NCBI GenBank assembly: GCA_023634235.1
Contig: JAMKCF010000018.1
Coordinates: 2,013,474-2,077,473 of the forward strand
DNA: 64,000 nucleotides
From: Pisaster brevispinus
Taxonomy: Eukaryota; Echinodermata; Asteroidea; Forcipulatida; Asteriidae
Reading direction: 5' to 3'
Part shown: positions 1 to 10,985 of the stretch, piece after piece
Position numbering within the stretch: the first letter of the stretch is position 1
Layout: each line of letters opens with the position of its first letter
Translations under genes and position numbers: made by a program
Notes under the pieces: model-generated
Seen by the model: the letters and a program-made list of their open reading frames with translations, nothing else
Told to the model about the DNA's origin: nothing
Databases searched by the model: none

Positions 1-1479
1 CGCCCACTTGGAGGGTATTAAGCTCAGCCATACAAAAGCCAACCTCTTCATCGACAGATGCGGAAGGCTATTTTTGTTCGTCAAAAAATTAAAATGTATG
101 AAACATCATTAATTTTAAAAGACGTTTTGTCAGGAATTGTGTGCACATATATGATTGCAAACCTCTGTGCTTATTCCCATTTTAAATTTAGAAATAATCG
201 GTACAGAAACTAGGGGGAAATTTTGGGGGGCACCGGTTGCACCTGTTTTTTCTAGGGGCACTTCATGTCAACTAAAACTGTAGTTTCCGTTTGCAAACTG
301 TCTTGAAAACAAGCCCCTTTACAGCGTTCTTGTTGAAACCTTTATCTAAGTTGAGGTAAAAACAATACTGTCTGCATGTAAGTAGAAAACTAGTTTAAAT
401 AACACTGATATTGCTCCGTAAAAGCTCATAAAATGTAGTTTTTTATTCTGGTAATCTCAAAAGTCAAACTTTCAAACGGGGGAGGGGCGGGCGAACTTTG
501 CCCCGGTGCCCCTCCCCTCCCCTCCATCCAGTTAGGCAACCGAAGCGATCGTACGGCAAGTGGCTGCATTTCAGACAGAAACATTACCAGGAAAATCACT
601 CTGGTGTCGAGTAAAAAGTATTGAAAAAATTGATCACAACATATATCATAAGTTTGTTTTCCCCTTCTCAAACATTACCAGCCGCGTGTAAACATTTATT
701 TAACCCACGACACATTGATTCCTTTTGCAAAACTCCCCCCATCCGTCAAAATGCCACAAAAATAACAAGTACGCTAATCCCTGTCAATTAAAGTGACTTT
801 TCTTGAGAGTTTTCCCCCCGACTTCTGTCAGTTTCTGTCTGACAGGAGGGACCGGGAGCTTTTAATCTCGGTTAAATACAAAAAAACCTTTACTGGCGGA
901 CCCCATCCTAGCTGACCCCCGCCTTTCTGTGGCTAATCACTTACAGACATTACCGATCCAGTCACAATGGATTGTATATTGTTCAGGGACTCGGCACAAG
1001 TGAAACCGGTAGAAAATAAAAAAAGACGAAGACATCTTCAAGCGGATCTTAGAGGCGGATCAACTGGGGCTCGGGAACAAAAAGCCATGGTCACTTGACT
1101 GAAACAATATCACATTAACGGTCGACTCCGGGGTATGGGTGCATTGTCCGGAGCGGCGTGGGTCTACCTACCGTTAGATTAGCCGTTTGATCCGGGGACA
1201 ATAGGGTGGTTGGAAGGGGGGGGGGGGATCAATTGCCGGTCCCGTCTCGGAGAATGGGCCGTTGGATAAAGTGACGTGACAGTGGGGTGTCTTGAATAGA
1301 TACTGCGGTCGTTCCCCCTTTAGTGTGGATATTGAAGTCCCATTGAGCTGGAGGACCTGACAGGTAACACTGGTGCCTCTTCAAGGTAGGGCTTGGTGAC
1401 ACAACATGATCACATATCGACGATACATCAATACCAGTCCAGGATGACAATCAAGGTAGTTGGCTTTGCCCGGCTAACT
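1..1479. other. Non-repetitive sequence, no gene recognised
   Basis: Open frames are short and unconvincing. A C/G-rich patch lies at about 475-535 and a 12-base G run at 1216-1227. No splice-site, promoter or repeat pattern stands out. Confidence 0.5.
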
Positions 1480-2110
1480 CGTGAATAAGTAACCAGCTCC
1501 CAATTCACTCCTAAAATTTCTCACATGAGTAATGCTTATCAAAGCAATTCGTTGGTCATCCATGTTGCGAATTTTACAAAAATCTCAACACAAAACCATA
1601 ACCCAAAACTCGATACACAAATCTCGAAACACCCTAAACTCGCGAATAAGTAACCAACTCCAAAATCACTCCAATCTAAAATTTCTAACTGGAGCAATGT
1701 TTATCAATTAAAACAACTCACACCTACTTTTCTAATTTCTAATTAAACAAACCAAAATACAAAACCATAAACCAAAACTCGATACACAAATCTCGACACA
1801 CCCTAAACTCGCGAATAAGTAACCAACTCCAAAATCACTCCTAAAATTTCTTACTAACAGGAGCAATGTTTATCAGAAAACAATTCACACCTACTTTTCG
1901 ATTTTCCAATTAAACAAACCAAAACACAAAACCAGAACTCAAAACTCGACACTCAAACCTAGAAACACCCTAAACTCACGAATAAGTAACCAACTCCCAA
2001 ACCACTCCTAAAATGTCTTGCAGGAGCTTTTTACCTTTCGAACTTCTAATTAAACAAACCAAAACACAAAACCAGAACTCAAACCTCTAAACACGAAAAA
2101 AATATATAAA
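1480..2110. repeat. Tandem repeat, about 165-bp unit, four copies
   Basis: The phrase GAATAAGTAACCAACTCC recurs with its start at about 1480, 1641, 1810 and 1977, giving periods of 161, 169 and 167 bases. Each unit continues with a CACTCCTAAAATTTCT-like phrase, GGAGCAATGTTTATC, an AATTAAACAAACCAAAACAC stretch and an ACTCGA..CACAAA block. The outer copies are the most diverged. It is AT-rich and without coding potential. Family unknown. Confidence 0.9.
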
Positions 2111-2867
2111 AATAAGTAAAATAAATCCTCACCCTAGCTGTAACCATTTGAGTTTAGACTTTTTGATTTGCTAGGAGGTCGTCTTCAATCTGTTGGAATT
2201 TTCGTCCCAATGGGAGTGGATCTTCCGTAAGAAAAATAAGTCTTAAGTTGTTTGTCCTTTGTACCTCACGGAATCTTTTTGAAGGTTGAACAAGGAGCCA
2301 AATTACCCTTATGGGAGACAGGACGGCCGGGTCTTCATGCCGGAAACACGGGTGACTTTAATGGTTTCACTAAGCTCCCAATTGAGAATCGCGGAGTTTC
2401 TGGATGTGAGAGAAGCAAAATTCCAAGCTCCTGTAATTAACTTTTTTTCTGAAAGTTTTCAAAAGTCGAGCCGACTTAAGGTACACTGGTGTAGCTTTTC
2501 AAGATTTCAAAATCTTTCATAGGTCTTTGCGTGTTTTGTGGTTTCCATCACAATTGGAGACGTTCTGGTTTCGGGACATTTAATAGAGTTCTCGGTGTCT
2601 GTGAGCTCTACGAGGACAATTTTAAGGCACCTTTAGAATTCTGCATCTTCAAGAAATACGTGCTTTGCATGGGTCAGGAGTGCATTATGTTTGTTATACC
2701 TATATAGAAAGACCATGCTGGAATCCGGCATATATGTCTTAAAACCATGAAGAGTAATAAATGCGTAAACTCAACTTGAAGTCATTGGCAGTATTTAAAA
2801 CTGTCATAAACTACCATGGGTGGTTTACAACACTTAAAATTTACTCGAATAGCTCGTAAGGGAAGCT
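2111..2867. other. Non-repetitive sequence, nothing recognised
   Basis: Two overlapping short frames of 62 and 78 codons occur near 2250-2520 but resemble no family and lack exon context. Confidence 0.5.
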
Positions 2868-3065
2868 GGCCCACCAGGCCGACCTGGAAATTGGTTGAAA
2901 ATGAGAGTCCAACACGGATTGTGCGCCAGTCTGGCCCTTTTTGGGGGGTCATTTTGACACATATTCCGCGGGTCAGACTGACCCAGAATTAGGTCAGGCC
3001 ATCCTAGGACCCGGATTCAGGGTCAAATTCTGACCCAGTAGTTGTTGGGTTTTTTTGAACGAGTT
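2868..3065. repeat. Dispersed GACCC-rich repeat, copy 1
   Basis: The block is rich in TGACCC and GGGTCA in both orientations, for example GGGTCAGACTGACCC near 2970. A related block lies at 4580-4830, sharing the GGGTCAGAC..TGACC..AGAATT phrase and an ACATATTCCGCGGGTC-like phrase in inverted form. The alternating orientation suggests a small hairpin-forming element. Family not identified. Confidence 0.5.
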
Positions 3066-3151
3066 TAGGATCCTTCAATGCTCGTACAAAATCCAACACT
3101 ACAAATGGTAGCTCAACACCCAAACTGTTGCACTGTGATTAGCGTAGGATA

Positions 3152-3153
<2 letters not shown>

Positions 3154-3182
<29 letters not shown>

Positions 3183-3191
3183 GGGGGGGGG
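3154..3191 (+). repeat. Homopolymer T(29)G(9)
   Basis: Twenty-nine T followed directly by nine G. The T run could be the tail of a minus-strand retroelement, but no element body was recognised beside it. Confidence 0.9.
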
Positions 3192-3342
3192 CTGTAAATT
3201 AGCTCTATAAAATTAGGCTTAGCACCTACAGAAACTTCTCAAAAATGGTATTAGCGCACTAGAAGAAAGATGACGAAGTACACGTAAATGTACTGAACCT
3301 ACAAACCTGCTTAGCAATTATTTCGTAATAGTTCACAGAATA

Positions 3343-3590
3343 AGACCCAATCTCGTAAAGCCTGTTTTTGAGCAAAAAGAAAAAAAAAGAAAAAAAAGGA
3401 GAACAAAAAGAAAGATGAAGAAGAAGAAGAAGAAACACAAGAAGAAGCTTATCACAAAACAAAACTTCGTGAGCAGAAGTATGTTACCAGCCAAAATGCC
3501 ATTTAAAAGTTTAGGTTACTGCGACTGGTACCCCACTGTGTGTCACTTAGACTAGCCATTTTGTAACAGCTTAAGGAAATTGGACAAGTT
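3343..3590. mobile_element. Diverged GGGCCC-family hairpin element
   Basis: It starts with GACCCAATCTCGTAAAGCCTG, a diverged form of the GGGCCCAATTTCATAGAG end seen at 14694, 16211 and 47282. It later contains the family-internal phrases GTTACCAGCCAAAATGCCA and CGACTGGTACCC, and ends near CAGCTTAAGG. A purine tract of GAAAA and GAAGAA (about 3371-3447) has expanded inside it. No transposase is present, so it would be non-autonomous. Confidence 0.5.
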
Positions 3591-4360
3591 TACCAGTCAA
3601 AGTACATGTATGCTGATTGATTCGTACTTAGCTTAACAGTTTCTGACATGGATGGTTTGGGGAGGGGGGGGTCGGTAGGGGGACACCTAATCTTAAACCG
3701 ACAATCAACAAATGAAGCATTTTTAATCGCCAGCTAACCACACCCGTATTGACTTCAGACCTGTGAATCACCACCGTCTTTCCCACCAGTAAAAACCCCT
3801 CCACTTCATTATCTCCCACCACCAACCGAAAGGTGAAAAAAAAAAAGATCGACAAAAATTCCCCGTTCGATATATCAACAATATCCGTGTGTAATAACTC
3901 GGAAAATTTCAAAGTAAAGATAATTTTCTTATCCTCAGTGCTCGCGTGTGGGCGTGTTTGAAACTCGATCAGCGTTATTCCATCGGACAGGAGAAAAAGT
4001 TCATGGGAGTTCATGGGACCTCACCCCCGGGTGATATTTCACCTAAAGACGGCCACTAATAACCCACTAAACCCCGCTACTTTTTTTCTTTTTCTTTAAT
4101 CCGGTCATGGAAGATCGATTTAGAAGCTCATCGATCCAGCGTCGATTTCTGGCCAGGCTTGCAATGTATCAGAGACAAAGAGCAGAGCTGCTCAACTCGC
4201 AAAAGCAAATCCGACCCATTGAGTCGGACATTGTGTTAAAAAAAAGACACACCCCAAAACCCGTCTATATCACTTTAACCAACGGCTCACTTTGTACACT
4301 GTGGCAACAAGTTTTGGGTAACAATTGGTAGATGAAATTGACCTCTTAACCACTTCGTAG
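3591..4360. other. Non-repetitive sequence, nothing recognised
   Basis: It includes a pyrimidine run at 4081-4098 and two short frames (128 codons minus near 3628-4014, 74 codons plus near 4107-4331). Neither matches a family I know, and both contain low-complexity stretches. Confidence 0.5.
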
Positions 4361-4361
4361 T

Positions 4362-4580
4362 TCAGCCATCTTGTTTTTGCGTGCTCTCCACTTCAAATAA
4401 ATGTAACCAATCTAAGGCTTAGACTATAGCTGAGACCAAATTGGTCATGTTCCCTGTACCCAATAGCAGAATCGGATGCTAATATTCATTGTACAAAAAA
4501 GGAACCAGACTTTTTCTCCTTCCAGCCTCGGTTCGGTTACACTGATTTGAATGGGAGAAAGTCATGATGGCCGCGCCATG
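4362..4580. mobile_element. AGCCTCGG-family foldback element
   Basis: The left arm (4362-4444, CAGCCATCTTG..AATGTAACCAATCTAAGGC) is a diverged reverse complement of the right arm (4498-4580, CCTTCCAGCCTCGGTTCGGTTACA..GATGGCCG). This gives an inverted repeat around a ~50-base spacer. The same sequence recurs at 10462, 22148, 22527, 46768, 56390 and 60155. No open frame, so a MITE-like element is the best description. Confidence 0.65.
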
Positions 4581-4830
4581 ATAAATTGCTACACACGGGT
4601 CAGACCTGACCAGAATTGCGAGGCTTGACCCATTTCTGGGCCAACAAGACCCGGAATATGTGCCAAAGAACCAGAAAACTGTCAAACTGACGCAAGAATT
4701 TATTCTTAAATCCCATTTTTTGAAACCAGTTGCCTGGTCAGCCTAACCCAAAATGGGTCGCTGCCCCCATGAGACCTGGAATACTTGTTAATCCCGAAAG
4801 TGTAGTCCGGACCCTTTTTGTTAGTTTGAG
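4580..4830. repeat. Dispersed GACCC-rich repeat, copy 2
   Basis: It shares GGGTCAGACCTGACC, CTTGACCCATTTCTGGG and AGACCCGGAATATGTG phrases with 2868-3065, partly in opposite orientation. It directly abuts the AGCCTCGG foldback element. Confidence 0.5.
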
Positions 4831-5540
4831 AGTTGGTATTCTCTATTGGGTGTTGCGCACATGGGACAAGTTCGAGATTTGAGGTCTAATTGCTCAACAT
4901 GTCCACGTGTCACACGGTCTTCCAATAATATCAAACTGTTTTGGCGAAACATTATGGTAGAAATCACCCATATTATTTTACCTGAGATGTAAAAACTACA
5001 TCATAAGATAAGTCGAGAGAACCGAAATCTTGCAATACTTGTCAAGAATAGAAAATACACTTAGTAGCAAATAGTACCATACCGAAGCCTAAAAACCATC
5101 CATCATTAAGCATGTTTTTCCATTCAAGATTTTGCTTTATAGCCATTCACAACTTCATTCAACTTGCGGGACTCGGAAAGCCAAAGACCAACTGGCTCCT
5201 TTCAACTTAATGCGACCACCACAAACAAAAGTCACAGGAAAGAGATCAGCACACAGCTTACGGGTCAATTTCGTCACTGATGATCGCGTGCTGTTGACGC
5301 CATTTTGTATTTTAATCCAGAGCAAACGTGATGACGTCAGATCCCGTTATATGTCAATGGTGGTTTGCGTTCATTGTGGTGTGACGAGTTGGTACATAGT
5401 TTAATCCGTTTCGGTAGACAGTTATAAGGAAGTGTCTCTGCACGACTGTGTCATCTTCAGACAACGTCACTTTATAGTCTTTTGTCAAGGCGTGTGTCTG
5501 TGTTGATTCTACTCACAGGCGGCGATCTCAAAGTGAGGCC
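4831..5540. other. Non-repetitive sequence with a CRE palindrome
   Basis: No gene recognised. TGACGTCA at 5332-5339 is a perfect CREB/ATF site palindrome, beside ordinary AT-leaning sequence. Confidence 0.5.
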
Positions 5541-6170
5541 GTGTCCGATTTAAACGGCTTTGACAGTGGCTGTGGCTGGGACGCCATTTTTCAACGCTGC
5601 TGTTGCATGTAGCCAACGGCCATAGCCGTAGCCGTAGCTGCTTGATTCAGACGTAGCCTTGGCCTCTGTCCGTAATTTTGAAACCCACACGGCATGAGAC
5701 AGCAAACAGCCGTATGCCAAAAGCCGGAGCCCATTCCTAATCCGTGGTTTTTTAAACGGCCGTAGATCAACCGTACTTTCTCTATTGGTGCCATCTTCAA
5801 TAACCATAACCAACGCTTTTCCTGAACGAAGCCTTTTGCTGCACAAACACAGGGCACGGTATTCACCTGGAGTGTAAAGTAATACTCCTGGATGAAGAGA
5901 AGAAACTATGTTGTGCGTTTTGTTCGAATACAGTAGCATGTTCAACTGGTTTTGTCTCGTGCTCATACGCCTGTGTAAAGAGGAAATATACATAGACAGG
6001 TTGCTTGTTAGCAAATATTTTGCGAGAATTCTCAGAGGTAGACATACATTTGTACTCCAGGGCGAAGAGAAGCAATTATACATACGGACTGAAATCACAG
6101 CATGATTTGGGCAGGGAGGGCAGCTAGTTTTTTTGGACTGATTGAGCTGGACAGCTCGAGTCTGACACAC
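5541..6170. other. Repeat-like block covering the longest open frame
   Basis: The minus strand is open for 206 codons across 5550-6170. The predicted protein has no recognisable domain, no membrane or signal segment and a mixed composition. The DNA carries repeat-like phrases (TGGCTGTGGCTGGGACG, CCATAGCCGTAGCCGTAGC) and a local near-duplicate (CTCCTGGATGAAGAGAAG at about 5886 and CTCCAGGGCGAAGAGAAG at about 6055). I read it as non-coding, possibly an old transposable element. Confidence 0.4.
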
Positions 6171-6660
6171 ACACGATCACTCACTCATTAATCAACCCAA
6201 AATGTCAAAAGTAGGCGGATCAACGTGTGTGTATTAGGTCTCGTTTTGGCGAGTAAAGTCGTCAATCTCGACCTAACTCTAAACACACAAACCCTTCCCC
6301 TATTTCACACTACGAACAAAGGCCCCGGAAAACCTCATTAACAATCCCATTGTCCTGTGTAATTCATCTCATCCACCCTTAAGCACTATCTATCTATAAA
6401 CCTAATGGAACGAGCCAGAACGGTCTGACTTATGTAAACTATGAAAGCCCCGGCGAAAGGGTGCAGAAGAACGGGATCAAAAGAGAACCAGCGAGTCGGT
6501 CCAGATTACCTCGCCTGGAAATTCTCCGGGGAGCTACCCATCAGGTGTCGGCTTAGCCCGGTCGGTGCTTTCTTCACGGCCGTCAACGTCTGGCTAAGAG
6601 ATTGACGTCCTTGGGTTTTTCCTTTCTTTCAGATCATAGTCAGATGAACTCGTGGATGAA
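6171..6660. promoter_or_regulatory. Candidate enhancer with SOX-dimer-like site
   Basis: A non-repetitive, moderately GC-rich block. ACAATCCCATTGT at 6341-6353 is a perfect inverted pair of SOX half-sites with a 3-base spacer, the geometry reported for SoxE dimers. CTCATTAAC just upstream resembles a homeodomain site. Motif evidence only. Confidence 0.25.
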
Positions 6661-6999
6661 GGAAAAATCCTTAATGGCTGAAGGGGACAAAACTTTCTAG
6701 AGTAACTTTTTATTTGATTCTTACTGAGTGGCTATAATTCCTCGCACGGAACTCTAACCTCGTAGCTTCTTTTTTTTTTTTGCATCACTTATGCGACTTC
6801 GATAGTCAGCATTTTCCATTTATAATAATAATTGCATTTTAAAGGCGATTTTACAAGAGAGATCAAAGCGGTGTTCAAGAATGGGGGAGGGTGTCGAGAT
6901 TAAGAAGTGGTTAAGAACCCTTCCAGGTAATTATGTCAGATCTGGTGTCGTTAGAAACAGTGTTCCAAAGTTTGGGAACCAGCTTCTAAATAGAAGTAG
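6661..6999. other. Non-repetitive sequence, nothing recognised
   Basis: It contains a short T run at about 6771-6781 and no other structure. Confidence 0.5.
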
Positions 7000-7272
7000 A
7001 TTGTGAAACTATGCATGGATTGATACACAATCTAGTAAGGTTTGCAGTTTTGAACACCATGTACATGAGTAGTATTTGAAACTTTGCATGGTGGAGATAC
7101 AATCTAGTAAAGTTTGCAGCCACACCATGTACATGAGTAGTATTTGAAACTTTGCATGGTGGAGATACAATCTAGTAAGGTTTGCTGTAACACCATGTAC
7201 TGTACATGAGTAGGATTTGAAACTTTGCATGGTGGAGATACAATCTAGTAAGGTTTGCAGTAACACCATGTA
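7000..7272. repeat. 68-bp tandem repeat, left part of array
   Basis: Unit: CTTTGCATGGTGGAGATAC, AATCTAGTAAGGTTTGCAG, TAACACCATGTACATGAG, TAGTATTTGAAA. Starts lie at about 7009, 7082, 7150 and 7223. The last interval is 73 because of five extra bases (TGTAC) at 7201-7205. The array resumes at 8575 after a transposon insertion, and a single diverged fragment lies at 55741-55770. Confidence 0.9.
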
Positions 7273-8574
7273 CACTGCAAAAAATATTGGTTAAATTTTG
7301 ACCAACATTTTGACCAACGTTAGGTCTAATATGAACACTCTAAACTGTTGGTCAAAATTTAGCCCAACAAGGTTGGGTAAATATTTTGACCAACTTATAG
7401 GTCTAATAAAATTACCATACTGTTGGTCAAAATCTTAATAAACTTTATTGGTAATTTTTTAAACCAATTGTTGGGTAGAAAGGTTTGATGTTTCAGTTGG
7501 GCAATTATACTTGACCAAGTGTTGGGGATTTTTATCAACAAAAGTTGGTCAATATGTATTGTGCTATTAATTCACCATTTGATTCACAGTTCCCCGTGTG
7601 ATATACGTCGTACGTCCAGGCATCGAAACGATCTTTTCCACAGTGACGAGTGGTGGAGAGCTGTGCCATTGGCGTCTCTCTCCAAAATGTGGTGTAGCCC
7701 AGTGGTTTATAGATGCTTTTGAAGGTTAGTTTTTAACTAAATAACGTTTGTTTTCCGTTCAGTTGCTGTACACAGTCGTGCCAGATGCAGTGCAAGCAAT
7801 GCAGTGATGATAGTGCTATTCATGTATTGTAGTACACCGCGTTGCATGTCTATACTCCATACAACGCACTGCCTGCAGGATGTTTGAACGTTACAATACA
7901 TGTATAAGAAATGCATGATAAAACTGAAAATAATTCAATGGCATTATCACTGTGCTGCTTGCTATAGACAACTGTCACGTCTATGTACAACTGAATAGGA
8001 AACAAAACTTAATATTTAGTTAAAAACTTGCCTTCAAAAGGATCTATAACCACTGGGCAACTCGCTCTTTTAAGAGAGACGACACGGTCACAGCAACTTC
8101 TCCACTCGCCATTTTGGAAAAGATCGTGTTTATGCTTTTATGCATTCACGTCGTAAGTCTTATGGCGGGAACAATTCCCAACTAATGTGGAAAATATGAC
8201 CAGTTGTTGGTCAAATGTTTGATCGTAGTGCGCATGATCGGGCGATTTTGCCCAACTAATGTGCATAATTTTCACCAACAACTACTATTAATTAAAATAA
8301 ACAAAAAGTTGCCCAAGATATGGGCAACAGTGTAACCAACATCTATAATGAATTCAGATTGCGAAATATTTGCCCAACATTTGCCCAACATTTGCCCAAC
8401 ATTTGCCCAACATTTGCCCAACATTTGTTTCACTTCTTATGGAAAAAGGGACAACAAAATGTTTGCCCAACAACAGCAATTGTTGCTTTCGTTGGGCAAA
8501 CATCGACCAATAGTTGTGGAAATAACAATGCCCAACAAATTGTGTCAAATGATTTGACCAACGTTTTTGCAGTG
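7273..8574. mobile_element. 1.3-kb foldback DNA transposon, non-autonomous
   Basis: The ends are CACTGCAAAAA and its inverse TTTTTGCAGTG, flanked on both sides by TA (or, read differently, by TGTAC). They interrupt a tandem unit whose uninterrupted form is CCATGTACATGAG. Both terminal parts are built from GTTGGTCAAA and TTGCCCAAC phrases in opposite orientation. The inner arms also pair: about 7575-7765 matches the reverse complement of about 7985-8165 (shared GATCTTTTCCA, CCCAGTGGTTTATAGAT, TTTTTAACTAAATA). The centre at about 7800-7985 is a weaker inverted repeat. The whole element is therefore close to one palindrome. No transposase frame is present. TA target and ends would fit a Tc1/mariner-related foldback, but the superfamily is not proven. 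Confidence 0.85.
8368..8427 (+). repeat. 11-bp tandem repeat inside the foldback element
   Basis: ATTTGCCCAAC is repeated five and a half times without change. This looks like a recent expansion of the phrase that builds the right terminal region of the transposon. Confidence 0.95.
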
Positions 8575-8690
8575 TACATGAGTAGTATTTGAAACTTTGC
8601 ATGGTGGAGATACAATCTAGTAAGGTTTGCAGTAACACCATGTACATGAGTAGGATTTGAAACCTTGCATGGTGGAGATACCAGTATCCG
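8575..8690. repeat. 68-bp tandem repeat, right part of array
   Basis: It continues the unit interrupted at 7272, from TACATGAGTAGTATTTGAAAC, for about one and two-thirds units. It then breaks into a different dispersed repeat after GGTGGAGATACC. Confidence 0.85.
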
Positions 8691-8800
8691 CACTTGGTTA
8701 TACCCAACATTAATACACATAAAATAACAAACCTGTGAAAGTTTAAGCTCAATCGGTCATCGGAATCACGAGAAAATGGTGAAAAGCCCCAATGTTTTCA
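8691..8800 (-). mobile_element. Fragment of the 28540-type MITE
   Basis: CAGTATCCGCACTTGG, CCCAACAT, AAATAACAAACCTGTGAAA and CTCAATCGGTCATCGGA match, in reverse complement, the right half of the element at 28540-28909 and the fragment at 56900-57052. Confidence 0.7.
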
Positions 8801-9865
8801 GGTTTTTTTTTAAACATCAGGTTTGGACTCGCGAGTTCAACACCAATTGGTACACTCATATTATTTCGACCACCAATAGCATTTCAGGCAAGACTATTTC
8901 AAGGACGGCTGTCCACATTACCATCTGTTTACCATGTAAGTTTTGTGTCAATCCATTAATATTTCCATGAAGTTTCATCTTACCAATGTTTAAGCACACT
9001 CCCACATCGTGCAGATCTCCCCATCCCTACTGTTTTCAACTTCCACCCCTCGAACCATTCTCCGATATCTCCATAAAATATCATATCCCAATACCATATT
9101 CAGCCCTTTGGACTGTTTATTTAGGTGTCCAGTCAATGTCTTTTAATCTTAATTTTGCTCCAGCCTCCCTCTCCCCATTTACTATCACCGTCATCATCGT
9201 CATTAAAAAAAACCTCATCAACGTGGTGCTTACTCTCGGACATTGACATCTCGTCTCATCACTGAATCACACACTGCAATTGCTCAAACCCTTCAGCAAT
9301 GATTACAAAACCGCTATTTAAAAAAAGAAAAATTACGATGGTCATCAACGGTGTCTTGTACTACTGTGGGCCGGGCCCAGCTCGACTGGCTTACGGTATA
9401 GAGAAGGGGGTAGCCCTAAACATCTCCAACCGAGCGGTACAAAATCAATGATGCGCTCCGATGGCTCCGGTATTGATGAGTCCGTGGAAAGACCCACACA
9501 AGGGATCTACAAGTGGGGTTCTAACAGGTTACACAAGAACCCTGTTGGGTTTCCCCCCATATTAATCTGATCTCCCCGTAGCGGTTACCAACAGCTGTTG
9601 GTAGCCGGCGACGTCCATCTGATACTGTAAATAGTTTTTTTGTGGTGAAGATGAAAATAGTGTGTGTGTGTGTTCCTGCCCGCAGAAATAAAAAGTGTAT
9701 GAAAACGATTTTGGTCAAGGAATGTGATTGGAGTCTCCACACGAAACAAAACACTATGTTGGGGTCTGAAGTCTTGAATTTGATACTTTGAGGAGAATGC
9801 GTTTGGAATATTTTGATAGAGGGTTTTCCCACGATACTTATGGCGCGTGTGGGCTAGTGCTTGTG
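8801..9865. other. Non-repetitive sequence, nothing recognised
   Basis: Frames of 64 to 103 codons occur but show no family resemblance. A short GT run lies near 9660-9671. Confidence 0.5.
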
Positions 9866-10025
9866 GCGTGTCGTGGACCGAGCGGTTAAGAGCACCCCGT
9901 GTTCAAGCTCTGGGGTTTCTGATCAGCAGAGTGTGGGTTCGAGTCCCGGTCGTAGCACTCTTGTATTCTTGAGCAAGAGAAGCTCACTTATGAGGCATAG
10001 TTTCCTTACCAGAAATATATAATAG
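9866..10025 (+). mobile_element. tRNA-derived SINE, leucine-tRNA-like head
   Basis: TGGACCGAGCGGTTAAGAGC (9874-9893) resembles the A box and D arm of a class II tRNA, and GGTTCGAGTCC (9936-9946) is a perfect B box. The acceptor stem pairs poorly, so it is not a working tRNA. It is followed by TTGTATTCTTGAGCAAGAGAAGC, which matches the body (TTGTGTCATTGAGCAAGGC on the minus strand) of the SINE at 51795-52050. The 3' end is not clear. Confidence 0.7.
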
Positions 10026-10461
10026 TGATTAAGAAGCCAAAAACGAGTTCAGCTGTACACAACATTGAGTATTTGGATTCTGGATATCTTTAAAAAGTTG
10101 TTTTGGAAGTCAACCTCAAAAGAAGATTGTGTTTTTTGCGCGTGTTTGTTTGTTGTTGTTTTTTACACTAAGCGTCAAATCACTGCTTTGTGAATTTACC
10201 ACTTCAAACTTTGGGTTGATGTTACACTTTGATGATTTCTTTGCTGTGTTGTTCTTGCTCTTATAACAAGTCAATATTAATTAAACTGGCGAGACTCTGT
10301 CACGGGGAATCAAATAGGCAAGGGCAATTGAAAGTGGGTTTTTTTTCTTGTGATTTTGTATTTTCTATAATTCTCGAAACCGACAAGATGAAAGATTTAG
10401 GTCACTATTCCAGTCAGGTTCTTTGTCTGCAATAACGATCACGGATACATATTTTTACCCA
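10026..10461. other. Non-repetitive sequence, nothing recognised
   Basis: AT-leaning sequence with a TTTG/TTG-rich stretch at 10140-10165. No convincing frame. Confidence 0.5.
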
Positions 10462-10522
10462 CAGCAAGGGACCAGACTACCATGCCTTTCAAGCCTCGGT
10501 TTCATTCTACTGATTTCAACGG
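10462..10522. mobile_element. AGCCTCGG-family fragment
   Basis: It carries GGGACCAGACTACCATGCC and CAAGCCTCGGTTTCATTCTACTGATTTCAA, matching one arm of the foldback family at 4498-4560. Confidence 0.6.
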
Positions 10523-10943
10523 GAGGACAAGCCGCCCGCCCCCGTTCAAACTGCGAAATCCCGAGCAAGAACCGCAGAAAAAAATCAAGACAATAAAAAG
10601 AAATCTCATTCAATCAAATAAAGTAGCACATATTCCCATCAAAACAACCCGATTTGCAATGACGGCTTTTCTTTTCTCCATTTCTTAAAGAGGCCCTTTC
10701 TTTTGTTGTGGTCGGGTGGAATGAACTCTCGGGTATCAAAGTGACGGATGATATTCTACCCTCGTGACCTTCGGCCTTTTGTGGAGTCCCGCGAGCTTAC
10801 TTCTCCCATTGTTCCCGTCTCACTGTTCAAGACCTATTGGATTAATCAACAGAGTGTCTTTTCGACTCTCCTCCACGGAATTTTGTTTATGATGATTTCG
10901 GGCCATTTTTTTTCAGAGAGTTGCAAGATTTTGAGGGACACCT
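10523..10943. other. Non-repetitive sequence, nothing recognised
   Basis: Short frames only. No repeat or motif cluster seen. Confidence 0.5.
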
Positions 10944-10985
10944 CGACGTTTCGACCAGTAAGCTCTGGTCGTCACCATGAGAACT
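10944..10985 (-). ncRNA. Hairpin + GAAACGTCG module
   Basis: On the minus strand, a perfect six-base stem GACCAG/CTGGTC (10953-10958 with 10965-10970, six-base loop) is followed directly by GAAACGTCG (10944-10952). The same arrangement occurs at 11988, 39362, 53575, 53535 and 55833. It resembles the stem II plus GAAA part of a hammerhead ribozyme, but the full catalytic core is absent. Confidence 0.45.

Noticed and set aside
5550..6170. 206-codon minus-strand frame, the longest in the window
   Set aside because: No domain, no biased conservation pattern and repeat-like phrases in the DNA. A frame of this length is expected by chance somewhere in 64 kb.
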